From Ectothiorhodospira sp. BSL-9 (GTDB lineage Bacteria > Pseudomonadota > Gammaproteobacteria > Ectothiorhodospirales > Ectothiorhodospiraceae), in the NCBI RefSeq assembly GCF_001632845.1, contig NZ_CP011994.1:1364001-1428000 (forward strand): a stretch of 64,000 nucleotides of DNA, read 5' to 3'. Positions within the stretch are counted from its first letter, which is position 1, and each line of letters opens with the position of its first letter. Of the stretch, positions 1 through 8,320 are shown in pieces. The notes beneath the pieces were generated by a model that saw only the letters and a program-made list of their open reading frames with translations, did no database searches and had not been told where the DNA came from. A program made the position numbers and the translations under genes.

Positions 1-427
1 GGGCGGTGGCCAGATAGAGCTGTTGCAGGATGGCCCCTTCCTCCGCCGTGGCCTCGGTATCCACCACCTCGAAGCCGGAGGTGCGTTCCTGGTTGAGCAG
101 GTCGGAGAACGCCTGCTTGTTCACCTTGAGCAGGGTGGAGGGCGTCTCGGCCAGGGCAAACTCCCCCTGCACGCGGTCGCTGAACAGGGGCAGACGTGCG
201 CGATCCGCCCCCCCTTCCACCCGGGTGGGGTTGCCCCGGCAGACCAGGGAGATCAGGCCATCCAGCAGGTAGATGGCATTCTCCCGCTCATCGCTGGCAT
301 GCAGCTTGCGGCCCGCCGGTAGCCTGGCGGTCTCCACCTGCCCCAGCAGGCGCCTGAGCCCCTCTTCGGATAACTCCTTGATGGGCGTCAGTGCGCTCAG
401 GTCCTTGACGTCAACGGCGGCGGGCAT
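1..427 (-). CDS. Cyclic nucleotide-binding domain protein, 3' part outside window
   Basis: The minus strand reads open from ATG at 427 to the window edge (about 142 residues seen). The protein begins MPAAVDVKDLSALTPIKELS and has the look of a cNMP-binding (Crp-like) jelly-roll domain: a short helical start (EEGLRRLLGQVETARLPAGR), then strand-rich sequence with ENAIYLLDGLISLVCRG and FALAETPSTLLKVNKQAF. Such domains bind cAMP or similar ligands, or serve as degenerate sensors. The C-terminal part, which would show whether a rhodanese, kinase or DNA-binding domain follows, lies outside the window. Codon use matches the neighbours. The family assignment is by motif impression only. Confidence 0.65.
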   Translation of the reverse strand, partial: MPAAVDVKDLSALTPIKELSEEGLRRLLGQVETARLPAGRKLHASDERENAIYLLDGLISLVCRGNPTRVEGGADRARLPLFSDRVQGEFALAETPSTLLKVNKQAFSDLLNQERTSGFEVVDTEATAEEGAILQQLYLATA

Positions 428-499
428 GGTGGGAGATCCTGGTCTTCTTCATGGGCATGGGTCTGTCATGCGAGGCGCCCCAAGGGGCGGGCAGAGCAT

Positions 500-1774
500 T
501 CAGCCAGCCGCCGCCAGGGCCTGATCCAGATCCTCAAGGATATCATCCACGTGCTCCAGTCCAATGGACAGGCGCACCATGTCCTCGGCCACACCGGCCC
601 GTTCCAGCTCCTCCGGGGACAACTGCCGATGCGTGGTGCTGGCCGGGTGGCAGGCGAGGGTCTTGGCATCGCCGATGTTCACCAGACGCACCGCCAGTTG
701 CAGGGCATCGATGAACCGGGCACCGGCCTCGATGCCCCCCTTGATGCCGAACGACAGGATGCTGGCGGCGCGACCCTTCATGTATTTCTGGGCCAGGTGG
801 TGATCCGGGTGATCCTCCAGGCCGGCGAAGCGCACCCAGTTCACCTTGGGGTGATCCTTGAGGAACTGGGCCACCTTCAGGGCGTTGTCGCAGTGACGGT
901 CCATGCGCACCGGCAGGGTCTCGATGCCCTGCATGATCAGGAAGCTATTGAAGGGCGACAGGGCGGCGCCCATGTTGCGCAGCGGCACCACACGGGCACG
1001 ACCGATATAGGCGGCGGCGCCCAGGGCCTCGGTGTACACCACCCCATGATAGGACGGGTCGGGCTCGCACAGCCCCGGGAACTTCTCCTTGTGCTCTGCC
1101 CAGGGGAATTCACCCGAGTCGACGATGGCGCCGGCAATGGTGGTGCCATGGCCGCCCATGTATTTGGTCAGTGCATGCACCACGATATCGGCACCGAACT
1201 CGAAGGGACGGCACAGATAAGGGGTGGGCACGGTGTTGTCGGCGATCAGCGGCACACCATGCTCGTGGGCCAGGTTGGCCAGGGCCTCGATGTCCGCCAC
1301 ATTACCGGCGGGGTTGCCGATGGTCTCGCAGAATACCGCCCGGGTGTTGTCATCCATCAGGGCGCGCATGCCGTCGATGTCGCCAGGGGCAGCAAAGCGC
1401 ACCTCTATGCCATAACGGGGCAGGGTGTGGGCGAACAGGTTGTAGGTGCCGCCGTAGAGGGTGCTGGTGGTGACGATGTTGTGGCCCGCCTGGGCCAGGG
1501 TCATGATGGAATACGTCACCGCCGCCATGCCCGAGGCCAGACCCAGGGCACCCACGCCGCCTTCCAGCGCCGTGACGCGCTTTTCCAGCACATCCGTGGT
1601 GGGGTTCATGATGCGCGTGTAGATGTTGCCCTGCACCTTCAGGTCGAACAGGTCGGCGCCGTGCTGGGTGTCGTCAAAGGCGTAGGACGTGGTCTGGTAA
1701 ATCGGGGTTGCCACGGCCTTGGTGGTGGGGTCGGGGCTGAAGCCGGCGTGAACGGCGAGGGTCTCGAATTTCAT
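500..1774 (-). CDS. metY: O-acetylhomoserine aminocarboxypropyltransferase (sulfhydrylase)
   Basis: This 424-residue PLP enzyme of the Cys/Met metabolism family makes homocysteine (or methionine) from O-acetylhomoserine and sulfide (or methanethiol) in the cytoplasm. Visible marks: the N-terminal ETLAVHAGFSPDPTTKAVATP, the substrate/PLP region PIYQTTSYAFDD, RIMNPTTDVLEKRV, the PLP-binding segment VPLIADNTVPTPYLCRPFE, and the lysine motif VVHALTKYMGGHGT, followed by the conserved end VRLSIGLEHVDDILEDLDQAL. Length and motifs fit the MetY subfamily (about 425-430 residues), longer than MetB/MetC. It stands alone, with an IbaG-like gene upstream in the same direction. Confidence 0.93.
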   Translation of the reverse strand: MKFETLAVHAGFSPDPTTKAVATPIYQTTSYAFDDTQHGADLFDLKVQGNIYTRIMNPTTDVLEKRVTALEGGVGALGLASGMAAVTYSIMTLAQAGHNIVTTSTLYGGTYNLFAHTLPRYGIEVRFAAPGDIDGMRALMDDNTRAVFCETIGNPAGNVADIEALANLAHEHGVPLIADNTVPTPYLCRPFEFGADIVVHALTKYMGGHGTTIAGAIVDSGEFPWAEHKEKFPGLCEPDPSYHGVVYTEALGAAAYIGRARVVPLRNMGAALSPFNSFLIMQGIETLPVRMDRHCDNALKVAQFLKDHPKVNWVRFAGLEDHPDHHLAQKYMKGRAASILSFGIKGGIEAGARFIDALQLAVRLVNIGDAKTLACHPASTTHRQLSPEELERAGVAEDMVRLSIGLEHVDDILEDLDQALAAAG

Positions 1775-1815
1775 CGTGTGATTCCGTGAAGGCTAGGAAG
1801 GCGGCACCGGCATGA

Positions 1816-2058
1816 TCAGGAGGCGTTCTTGTCGGCTTCTTCCGGCGTGAAGGTGCGTATGGACAGGGCGTGCAGCGTGCCACTGGTGATCTCGTTCATC
1901 ACGGTGGCGTTGACCATCTGGTGGCGCTTGATGCGCGACTGGCCCGCAAAGGCCTCGCTGATCACCCGGGCCTCGAAATGGCCTTCGCCGCCGGTGACGG
2001 AGACCTGAGCATCGGGTAGCCCCGTTTCAATGAGTGTCTTGACCTGGTCGGGCGTCAT
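1816..2058 (-). CDS. ibaG: BolA family protein, IbaG-like
   Basis: An 80-residue protein with the BolA fold: MTPDQVKTLIETGLPDAQV at the start, then GGEGHFEARVISEAFAGQSRIKRHQMVNATV, where the conserved RIKRHQMV segment and its histidine match the monothiol-glutaredoxin/[2Fe-2S] ligand region of BolA proteins. The short N-terminus and acidic tail (TPEEADKNAS) fit the IbaG (YrbA) branch better than BolA proper. BolA proteins work with glutaredoxins in iron-sulfur cluster handling. The gene sits 41 nt upstream of metY on the same strand and may be co-transcribed with it. The split between IbaG and other BolA branches is less certain than the family. Confidence 0.85.
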   Translation of the reverse strand: MTPDQVKTLIETGLPDAQVSVTGGEGHFEARVISEAFAGQSRIKRHQMVNATVMNEITSGTLHALSIRTFTPEEADKNAS

Positions 2059-2117
2059 GGGCTGTTTTCATGGTGTGAATTCAATGGGGTGATCATAGCG
2101 GATACCGGTGCCGCGCG

Positions 2118-3017
2118 TCATGGCGTGGCGCCCTCGTCATGGTCCGCAGGCCAGGCAGAGGTGGGATGGGATGTGCCCGAGACATAGGCCTCGATGACCG
2201 GCATGTGCCGCTCCAGGGTGCGGCGCATGAGGGCAGACATCAGGTGTTTGCGGTCCACGTGTTCCACCCAGCCGAAGATGGACAGGCGCAAGTCCTCCAG
2301 GGTGTTCACGTTCACATGGATGTCGTGGATCAGGCGCTGATACTCCAGCGGGGTAGGGGCCGTGCCCAGGTCAGAAAAGATCGCCTGCAGGGCCTTCAGC
2401 ATGGGGCCGGACTGAGGAGGGAGGCCCAGGGCCGCCGGGGTGATCTCGGGGGGCTCGTCCATGTCCGGGTCCACCCAGATGCGAAAGCTCATCTGCTGCA
2501 GGGTGTGATACAGCGGCTCATCGGAGATGAGAAACACCAGCAGATTGCGGCGGTGGGCCTTGAGGGTCACGTCACCATAATGCCAAAGCCCATGATGGAT
2601 GAACTCCGCCAGGCGCAGGTGCTCGGCAAAGGGCGCCCGGTGCAGACGATCCAGGATGAGCACTGCGGGTTCGCCCTCGCTCAGGGCGCAGGCCTCACCC
2701 AGCACCCGGTCCACCGGGTCGATGGGTGGCTCGCCGGTGGCCTCCTCGTTCCAGTCCGGGGTGATGCGCACAGGCTCGGGCGAGGGGGGTGGCATGTATT
2801 CGTGATACAGGATGTGCTCATGCCCCAGGGTGTGCCCCAGGGCATACCCAAAGGCGGTCCGCCGCCGGCCCTGGGTGCCCTCGATGTTCAGGCAGCGCAG
2901 GTGATCCACCCGGGCCGAGAGGAAACACTGAACCGGGTATTCGTAATTCTCGTTGGCGACGAAGCCATGCTCCGCCAGTCGCTGCCTGAAGGATTCCATC
3001 ACCGAACGGCCTGTCAT
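2118..3017 (-). CDS. Conserved hypothetical protein coupled to the patatin gene
   Basis: A 299-residue protein I do not recognise. It starts with ATG overlapping the patatin stop (ATGA, 3014-3017), so the two are translationally coupled. No signal peptide or membrane segment is visible. A central hydrophobic strand followed by an acidic residue (EGEPAVLILDRLHRAPFAEHLRLAEFI) and a second strand (RNLLVFLISDEPLYHTL) recall the Walker-B and sensor strands of P-loop ATPases, but I see no Walker A in the N-terminal part. The C-terminal 90 residues are helical (HDIHVNVNTLEDLRLSIFGWVEHVD). It could be a degenerate AAA-like protein; that is a guess. Coupling to a patatin suggests a shared role. Confidence 0.7.
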   Translation of the reverse strand: MTGRSVMESFRQRLAEHGFVANENYEYPVQCFLSARVDHLRCLNIEGTQGRRRTAFGYALGHTLGHEHILYHEYMPPPSPEPVRITPDWNEEATGEPPIDPVDRVLGEACALSEGEPAVLILDRLHRAPFAEHLRLAEFIHHGLWHYGDVTLKAHRRNLLVFLISDEPLYHTLQQMSFRIWVDPDMDEPPEITPAALGLPPQSGPMLKALQAIFSDLGTAPTPLEYQRLIHDIHVNVNTLEDLRLSIFGWVEHVDRKHLMSALMRRTLERHMPVIEAYVSGTSHPTSAWPADHDEGATP

Positions 3018-3976
3018 CCCTCGGCCAGCCGCGCCTTCAGATCCTCGCGCAAGGACTCGATGGCCGGGCGGGACTGCTCCAGGATGTCCTGGTAGCGGTT
3101 GAACTCCATCACCCGCACATCATGGATCTTGGGTGTGACCAGAAAATCCGGCGGCTGGTGGCGCATCTTTTCCTGCAGGATGGAGAACTGCATGATCTGG
3201 AAGGTGTTGAAGCTGTTGTCGAAGTACGAGGGCGTGTCCATTTTTCCATCCTCGTCGGGCTGGCGCGTGCCCAGCACGTTCACGGCAATCACCAGGTCGC
3301 AGTCATCCAGTAGCAGGTCGTAGGGCACGGGGTTGGTCAGGCCGCCATCCACCAGCACACGCCCGTTGTGCGCCACCGGATGGAACAGCCCCGGCATGGC
3401 CATGCTGGCCTGAATGGCCGGCCACAAAGGTCCTTCTTCGAACACTGCCTGGGAGCGGTCCCAGTAATCGGTGGCCACCACCTTGAGGGGGATCTTCAAT
3501 TCCTCGAAGGAATTCACCCCGGTGGCCTTGGCCAGATGCTCCACAAAGGCCTTGGAGCGCAGCAGGCCACCCTTGCCGCCGAACGGTTCGATGAATTCGA
3601 TCCACCGGGTCCAGCTGCCGTTGAACAGGTCCTCGAACCAGTTGTTGTCTTCGTCGTCGAGGATGAGTGCTTCCATCACCCCCCGCACCTCCTTGGCGCT
3701 CATGCCCGAGGCGTACAGCGAGCCCATGATGGCGCCGATGCTGGTCCCGGCGATGCGATGGGGTCGCAGGCCCATTTCTTCCAGCAGTTCAAACACCAGC
3801 ACATGGGCAACGCCCCGGGCGCCGCCACTGCCCAGTGCCAGGCCGATGCGTGGGGCATCGCCCGTGCCGTTATCACTGGCGGCCAGCGCTCCCACCGGCC
3901 CCAGCGCCGGCAGCAGCGAGCCCGCCAGCAGGGCTTTCAGGGCGCGACGTCTGACAGGGTTGATCTCATTCATCAA
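3014..3976 (-). CDS. Patatin-like phospholipase with N-terminal export signal
   Basis: A 320-residue patatin-type serine hydrolase that would deacylate phospholipids. The oxyanion motif GLALGSGGARGVAH, nucleophile elbow GTSIGAIMG and the catalytic-dyad aspartate VDGGLTNPVP are all present, so the Ser-Asp dyad is complete. The N-terminus has RRRALKALLAGSLLPALGPVGALAAS, a twin-arginine-like or lipobox-free signal, suggesting export to the periplasm; ATG 3973 or 3976 could be the start. The length fits small bacterial patatins lacking a C-terminal barrel. The downstream unknown gene overlaps its stop. Confidence 0.88.
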   Translation of the reverse strand: MMNEINPVRRRALKALLAGSLLPALGPVGALAASDNGTGDAPRIGLALGSGGARGVAHVLVFELLEEMGLRPHRIAGTSIGAIMGSLYASGMSAKEVRGVMEALILDDEDNNWFEDLFNGSWTRWIEFIEPFGGKGGLLRSKAFVEHLAKATGVNSFEELKIPLKVVATDYWDRSQAVFEEGPLWPAIQASMAMPGLFHPVAHNGRVLVDGGLTNPVPYDLLLDDCDLVIAVNVLGTRQPDEDGKMDTPSYFDNSFNTFQIMQFSILQEKMRHQPPDFLVTPKIHDVRVMEFNRYQDILEQSRPAIESLREDLKARLAEG

Positions 3977-4097
3977 TTTTGCTCGCGTGTGTTGCAGTGC
4001 AGGGACATGACAACGCAGATGGCGCGCCGGTGCAATCCCATGGGGTGAAGGTCTGGCAGTGCCGCGTTGATGTTCCGGATGTTGTAATGTTCAGACC

Positions 4098-4856
4098 ATG
4101 ACGACACTGGAACTGTTCATCATGCCGCCCGCCGGCGGGCTCGTCCTGATCCTGCTGGGCCTGCTGCTCTGGCGCCGCCGGTTGGGGCGGCTGGCGATCT
4201 GGCTCGGGCTGGGGGTGCTTTACGTGGCCTCACTGCCGACCGTTTCCTACGCATTGATCCATGGGCTTGAAGCCCGGTCGGGGGCCGTGCCGTTATCCGA
4301 GGCCGCTGCCGGCGATGCCCAGGCCATCGTCATCCTGGCCGGTGGCCGCCGTCCCAATGCCCTGGAGTACGGCGGCGAGGATACCGTGAACCGCTATTCC
4401 CTCAAGCGGGCCCGCTACGGTGCCTGGGTGCATCGGGAGACCGGATTGCCCATCCTGGTAAGCGGTGGGCGCGTGGGCGGCGATGAGCCCCTGAGCGAAG
4501 CGGAGCTGATCGTCAGCCTGCTGGAGAACGAATTCGGCGTGCCCGTGCGCTGGGTGGAGGATGAAAGCCGCAACACCTGCGAGAATGCCCTCTACAGCGC
4601 CGAGCGCCTGGCCGAGGGTGGAGTGACTCACGCCCTGCTGGTCACCCAGGCGCTGCACATCCCCCGCGCCCGCTGGTGCTTTGAAAAAACAGACCTTCGG
4701 ATCACCGCCGTGCCCACCTTCGAACGTCAACCCGACCCTGACGAGGCCTTTGACCTGCGCGGACTGATCCCCCAGGCCAACGCCATGGCCCGCACCCGGT
4801 TCGCCTTGCATGAATACCTGGGGTTGGTGTGGTACCAGTACTTCCGGTACCGCTGA
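4098..4856 (+). CDS. YdcF/ElyC family protein (DUF218)
   Basis: A 252-residue protein with two N-terminal hydrophobic segments (about residues 10-25 and 30-50: GGLVLILLGLLLW, LAIWLGLGVLYVASL), followed by a DUF218 domain: AIVILAGGRRPNALEYGG, RYSLKRARYGAWVHRETGLPILVSGG, ENEFGVPVRWVEDESRNTCENALYSAERL and ALLVTQALHIPRARWCFEK. The ETGLPILVSGG and ESRNTCENA blocks are the family hallmarks. ElyC of E. coli, in this family, affects cell envelope/peptidoglycan precursor metabolism; the exact role here is not known. It is transcribed away from the patatin gene, so the two may share a divergent promoter region. Confidence 0.87.
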   Translation: MTTLELFIMPPAGGLVLILLGLLLWRRRLGRLAIWLGLGVLYVASLPTVSYALIHGLEARSGAVPLSEAAAGDAQAIVILAGGRRPNALEYGGEDTVNRYSLKRARYGAWVHRETGLPILVSGGRVGGDEPLSEAELIVSLLENEFGVPVRWVEDESRNTCENALYSAERLAEGGVTHALLVTQALHIPRARWCFEKTDLRITAVPTFERQPDPDEAFDLRGLIPQANAMARTRFALHEYLGLVWYQYFRYR

Positions 4857-4860
4857 AGTC

Positions 4861-4939
4861 TGCATGGGGACAGATTAAAATCTGTCCCCATTCCTCCCGG
4901 CACAACGGGGACAGATTTTAATCTGTCCCCATCCATGCA
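4861..4939. repeat. Paired palindromic repeats (GGGGACAGATT...AATCTGTCCCC)
   Basis: Two nearly identical palindromes at 4865-4890 and 4907-4930, each reading the GGGGACAGAT half-site forward and back, separated by 16 nt and framed by TGCATGGG / CCATGCA, so the whole block is also an imperfect inverted repeat. It lies between the convergent YdcF and AmrS genes. Similar GGGGACAGAT palindromes are scattered in gammaproteobacterial genomes, often with REP-associated tyrosine transposases; none is present here. It could also serve as a bidirectional terminator, though it lacks T tracts outside the stems. Confidence 0.8.
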
Positions 4940-4941
4940 CC

Positions 4942-5979
4942 TCAAGAAAAGTCACCAGAGCACCGCGCACCACACCCCGGACATTCCCCGCTGGCTCCCA
5001 AGCGATCGACGCTGATGCGGTAGCCATCCCGACGAATCAGCGCCGCCCCACACCCGCAACACCAGGTCGTACTACCCTCCACATCATGCACATTCCCGAT
5101 ATACGCATGCTGCACCCCATTGTCCCGGGCAATGCGTCGCGCCCGTTGCAGGGTGGCCAGGGGCGTGCGGGGCAGGTCGGTCATGCGCCAGTCCGGGTGA
5201 AAGGCGCTGAAATGCATGGGCACATCCGGCCCCAGTTCATTCACCACCCAGCGCGTCATCGCCTGTAGTTGTTCATCGTCGTCATTGCGACCGGGGATGA
5301 GCAGGGTGGTCAGCTCCAGCCAGATATCGGTCTCATGGCGCAGGTAGCGCAGGGTGTCCAGTACCGGCTCCAGATGGCCACCGCACAGGTCCCAGTAAAA
5401 GCCCTCGTCAAAGGCCTTCAGGTCCACATTCACCGCATCCATGGGGGCGAAAAAATCCTCCCGCGCCCCGGGGCTGATATAGCCCGCGGTCACCGCCACG
5501 CTGCGCACCCCCACCTCGCGGCAGGCCCGGGCGGTGTCGATGGCGTATTCCATGAAAATCACCGGATCGTTGTAGGTAAAGGCCACACTGGCACAACCCT
5601 GGTCCCGGGCTGCCTGGGCCAGTTCCTCCGGCGTGGCCCGGGCCTGCATGATGTCCATCTCCCTTGACTTGCTCATGTCCCAGTTCTGGCAGAACTTGCA
5701 GGCCAGGTTGCACCCGGCGGTCCCGAAGGAGAGGGTGCGACTGCCCGGCAAAAAGTGATAAAGGGGCTTTTTCTCGATGGGGTCGGCCCGAAAGCCGATG
5801 GCGCGGCCATAGGTGGTGAGCACCACCTGATCGTCACTGCGCCCACGCACGAAACACAGCCCCCGCTGCCCCTCGCGCAGTTTGCAGGCCCGGGGGCACA
5901 CATCGCACTGCAGGCGACCGTCGTCCAGGGCATGCCAGTGGCGGGTGGGGAAGGTGGGTGTTTCCGGCGTGATCCGCAT
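4942..5979 (-). CDS. amrS: AmmeMemoRadiSam system radical SAM enzyme
   Basis: A 345-residue radical SAM protein of the PflA-like COG1180 type. The 4Fe-4S motif CNLACKFCQNWD (CX3CX2C) lies near residue 85, preceded by an N-terminal cysteine set (LQCDVCPRACKLREGQRG) typical of this subfamily, and a C-terminal cysteine cluster WCCGCGAALIR plus GECPGCGARC may bind metal. The Memo- and AMMECR1-like partners lie just to the right on the opposite strand, giving the full three-gene AmmeMemoRadiSam set arranged divergently. The physiological reaction of the set is not established. It starts at ATG 5979. Confidence 0.93.
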   Translation of the reverse strand: MRITPETPTFPTRHWHALDDGRLQCDVCPRACKLREGQRGLCFVRGRSDDQVVLTTYGRAIGFRADPIEKKPLYHFLPGSRTLSFGTAGCNLACKFCQNWDMSKSREMDIMQARATPEELAQAARDQGCASVAFTYNDPVIFMEYAIDTARACREVGVRSVAVTAGYISPGAREDFFAPMDAVNVDLKAFDEGFYWDLCGGHLEPVLDTLRYLRHETDIWLELTTLLIPGRNDDDEQLQAMTRWVVNELGPDVPMHFSAFHPDWRMTDLPRTPLATLQRARRIARDNGVQHAYIGNVHDVEGSTTWCCGCGAALIRRDGYRISVDRLGASGECPGCGARCSGDFS

Positions 5980-6417
5980 GTGATTTTTACTTTACAAAAA
6001 GATATGAAACAAAGTGAAAGTGATGTCTCCCATGTCCCTTGATCGGACGGCTGTTTTATTTTTCCTTATCGCCAATTCGATGCTTGCATTGGGAACAAGT
6101 TCACAGGTCAAGAATGTGGTGGAGCATCTATACTACAGATCAAGTGGATTTCGTTCAGAGCGCCTGCGGGCGCTTGAATGCTGCGGAATCTTTTCCGTCA
6201 AGAACCTGTCACACAGCTGTGATATGACATGCTCAACACAATCTTGATATCCACCCTCCGTCGCTGCCCGTATTGCCGGCAGTGATCGCACCCCCAGAGG
6301 GGCATGGCTGCATCGGCTTTTGAAATGTGCGGTCCAGCCATCATGAGAGATACACAAAGTATCCGGCGGTGAAGCCATTGAGGGCGGATATCCAGCCACC
6401 CTATTGGAGGAATCGCC
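5980..6417. other. Intergenic region between amrS and amrB, no gene seen
   Basis: This 438-nt stretch separates the divergent AmmeMemoRadiSam genes. It is more AT-rich than the flanking genes near 6040-6130 and must hold both promoters, but I cannot single out convincing -35/-10 pairs. A ribosome-binding site GGAGG at 6406-6410 precedes the GTG start of the Memo gene by 7 nt. Short ORFs here show no family resemblance. Confidence 0.5.
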
Positions 6418-7217
6418 GTGGATACCATCAGACACCCCGCAGTGGCGGGGCAGTTCTACCCCGCCGAAGCCGATGTCCTGAGGGCCTCGGTGCAGGCCTA
6501 TCTCGACGAAGGGGGGAGGAGACCCCAGCTTCCCACCCCGCGCCCAAGGCCCTGATCGCCCCCCATGCGGGATACATCTATTCCGGGGGTGTGGCTGGTC
6601 GCGCCTACGCCACCCTCACACCCGAACGGGCCGCTCAGATCAAGCGTGTGGTGCTGATCGGCCCGGCCCACCGGGTGGGTTTTTACGGAATCGCAGCCCC
6701 CAGTGTGGATGGCTTCCAGACCTCCCTGGGCACGGTGCCCGTGGATCAGGACAGCATCGAGAAGGCGGTGAAATCCCCCACCGTGTTCCGCTTCGACGAC
6801 CCGCACCGCAACGAGCACAGCCTGGAGGTGCAACTGCCCTTCCTGCAGATGCTGCTGGACGACTTCACCCTGGTCCCCTTGGTGGTGGGGAGTGCCACGG
6901 GAGAAGAAGTGGCCAGTGCCCTGGAAGATGTCTGGGGCGGTGACGACACCCTGGTGGTGATCAGCTCCGACCTCAGCCACTACCTGGACTACGACACCGC
7001 CCGGGAGGTGGACACCCGCACATCGAATGCCATACGCCAGCTGAAGGCCGAGGAGATCCAGCCCGGCCATGCCTGCGGCTACGTGCCGGTGCAGGGGTTG
7101 CTGATCAATGCACGACGGCACGGGCTCAGGGGCGAGACGCTGGATCTGCGCAGCTCGGGGGATACGGCCGGGCCCCGCGAGCAGGTGGTGGGCTACGGTG
7201 CCTATGCCTTCAGTTGA
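6418..7217 (+). pseudogene. amrB: AmmeMemoRadiSam protein B (Memo-like) with -1 frameshift at a G run
   Basis: The true start is GTG 6418 (GGAGG 7 nt upstream), giving VDTIRHPAVAGQFYPAEADV, the classic Memo N-terminus. That frame ends at TGA 6553. The rest ([57 protein letters not shown]) continues in another frame. Adding one G to the run GGGGGGAGG at 6511-6519 restores one protein of about 267 residues (YLDEGGEETPASHPAPKALI). Metal-site histidines of the extradiol-dioxygenase-like Memo fold are intact. Three readings are possible: sequencing indel, real mutation, or slippage at the G run. Everything downstream, including the coupled amrA gene, is intact, which favours an indel or recent change. 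Confidence 0.85.
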
Positions 7218-7776
7218 TCTGGACGCGATGGAGCACCGCCTGCTGTTCCAAGTGGCCCGCCGTGCCCTGGGGGGCGCGCAGCCGGAAGACTGCACGCCCC
7301 GCGAGACGCTTTCGGAACGCCTGGTAGCACCGGCGGCCACCTTCGTCACCCTGCATCATCAGGCCGCCCTGCGGGGTTGCATCGGCAGCCTGGAGGCGCA
7401 GCGCCCCCTGGTGGAAGATGTGGCCCACAACGCCTGGGCGGCGGCCTTTCGTGACCCCCGGTTTCCGCCCTTGCCCGCCTCCCAGGCCGATGAGATCCAT
7501 CTATCCATCTCCATCCTCGGGCCTGCCGAGCTGCTGCAGGTGGAAGGTGAGGCCGAACTGCTGCAGACCTTGCGCCCTGGCGTGGACGGCGTGATCCTCC
7601 ATGACGGCCCCCACCGGTCCACCTTCCTGCCCGCCGTATGGGAGCAACTGCCCGATCCCGTCACCTTCATGGCCGCCCTGCGCCAGAAGGCCGGCCTGCC
7701 GCAGCGCCACTGGTCGAATTCCCTGAGGCTGTGGCGCTACACGGTAGCGGTGCTGGAAGAGCCAGCAAACGCCTGA
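7204..7776 (+). CDS. amrA: AmmeMemoRadiSam protein A (AMMECR1-like)
   Basis: An AMMECR1-domain protein of about 190 residues from ATG 7204, which overlaps the Memo stop by 14 nt; ATG 7228 is an alternative. The invariant family motif [10 protein letters not shown] is present, followed by [18 protein letters not shown] and [13 protein letters not shown], then [23 protein letters not shown] near the C-terminus. The function of AMMECR1 domains is unresolved; the genetic link to Memo and a radical SAM enzyme implies one pathway. Translational coupling to amrB means the upstream frameshift could lower its expression. Confidence 0.92.
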   Translation: MPSVDLDAMEHRLLFQVARRALGGAQPEDCTPRETLSERLVAPAATFVTLHHQAALRGCIGSLEAQRPLVEDVAHNAWAAAFRDPRFPPLPASQADEIHLSISILGPAELLQVEGEAELLQTLRPGVDGVILHDGPHRSTFLPAVWEQLPDPVTFMAALRQKAGLPQRHWSNSLRLWRYTVAVLEEPANA

Positions 7777-7923
7777 TGGGCCGCGGCCACCGCACGCCCA
7801 TGGCCAGTGGGCGCTGCAGCCTGTGCTACGCCCCTTGGCGCGCCGCCCCATTTGGGCTATTCTCCGCCCTCCCATCGGCCCGCTACCAAGCCAGCCCGTG
7901 GGATATGCTAGTATCTCCGTTAT

Positions 7924-8000
7924 GCGCCCGTAGCTCAGCTGGATAGAGTACTGCCCTCCGAAGGCAGGGGTCGCAGGTTCGAATCCTGCCGGGCGCGCCA
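7924..8000 (+). tRNA. tRNA-Arg (anticodon CCG)
   Basis: A 77-nt cloverleaf with encoded CCA. The acceptor stem pairs GCGCCCG (7924-7930) with CGGGCGC (7990-7996), then G and CCA. The anticodon arm is CTGCC-CTCCGAA-GGCAG, giving anticodon CCG (codon CGG). The T arm reads GCAGG-TTCGAAT-CCTGC. Its 3' half is repeated at 39486-39532, marking it as the integration site of the island that follows. The gene was left intact by the insertion. Confidence 0.97.
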
Positions 8001-8002
8001 TA
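7956..8002. repeat. attL: 47-bp direct repeat of tRNA-Arg 3' end
   Basis: Bases 7956-8002 (anticodon loop to two bases beyond CCA) recur without a mismatch at 39486-39532. This is the usual product of site-specific integration into a tRNA gene. The left copy is within the functional tRNA. Confidence 0.93.
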
Positions 8003-8320
8003 TCCCCTTAAATCAAAGGCTTACAGCCTCTCCATCGGCGCCGAAATGGCCGATGAGTGCTACCCACGCCTGCCAGCACTCGTTTTTGGCCTGTTTGCGG
8101 CCATCACTCAGCGAGTCAAGGCCTCCTTTTTCCGAAATGACCCGTTTTGGGCGTGTGCCCGGAATGTGCCCTGGGTGTGCCCGTGGGCGAAAAGAAGGAT
8201 CCTCATGGGGGGCGGGCATTGAGTCTTAGCCGCATCTGGGCGCGCGCCCTAAATCCGATAACCCCTATCGGATATTCCCAAACCAGCAGGTATCCCCCAC
8301 CCCCCCCCCTGTCAGGATAA
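8003..8320. other. Island left end, no clear gene
   Basis: This 318-nt stretch joins the tRNA to the group II intron. A minus-strand reading frame (8013-8219, 68 codons, ending close to the tRNA) could be the truncated end of a gene, perhaps of the lost integrase, but I see no diagnostic residues. GTGCCC words recur at 8155-8190. A C-rich run (8297-8309) lies just before the intron. Confidence 0.35.

Noticed and set aside
551-1789. A 412-codon plus-strand frame opposite metY
   Set aside because: The minus strand encodes an unmistakable MetY; the plus frame has no family motifs.
8297-8309. The C-rich run before the intron as a functional element
   Set aside because: It is a plain homopolymer with no pairing partner; it may only be an assembly-sensitive spot.
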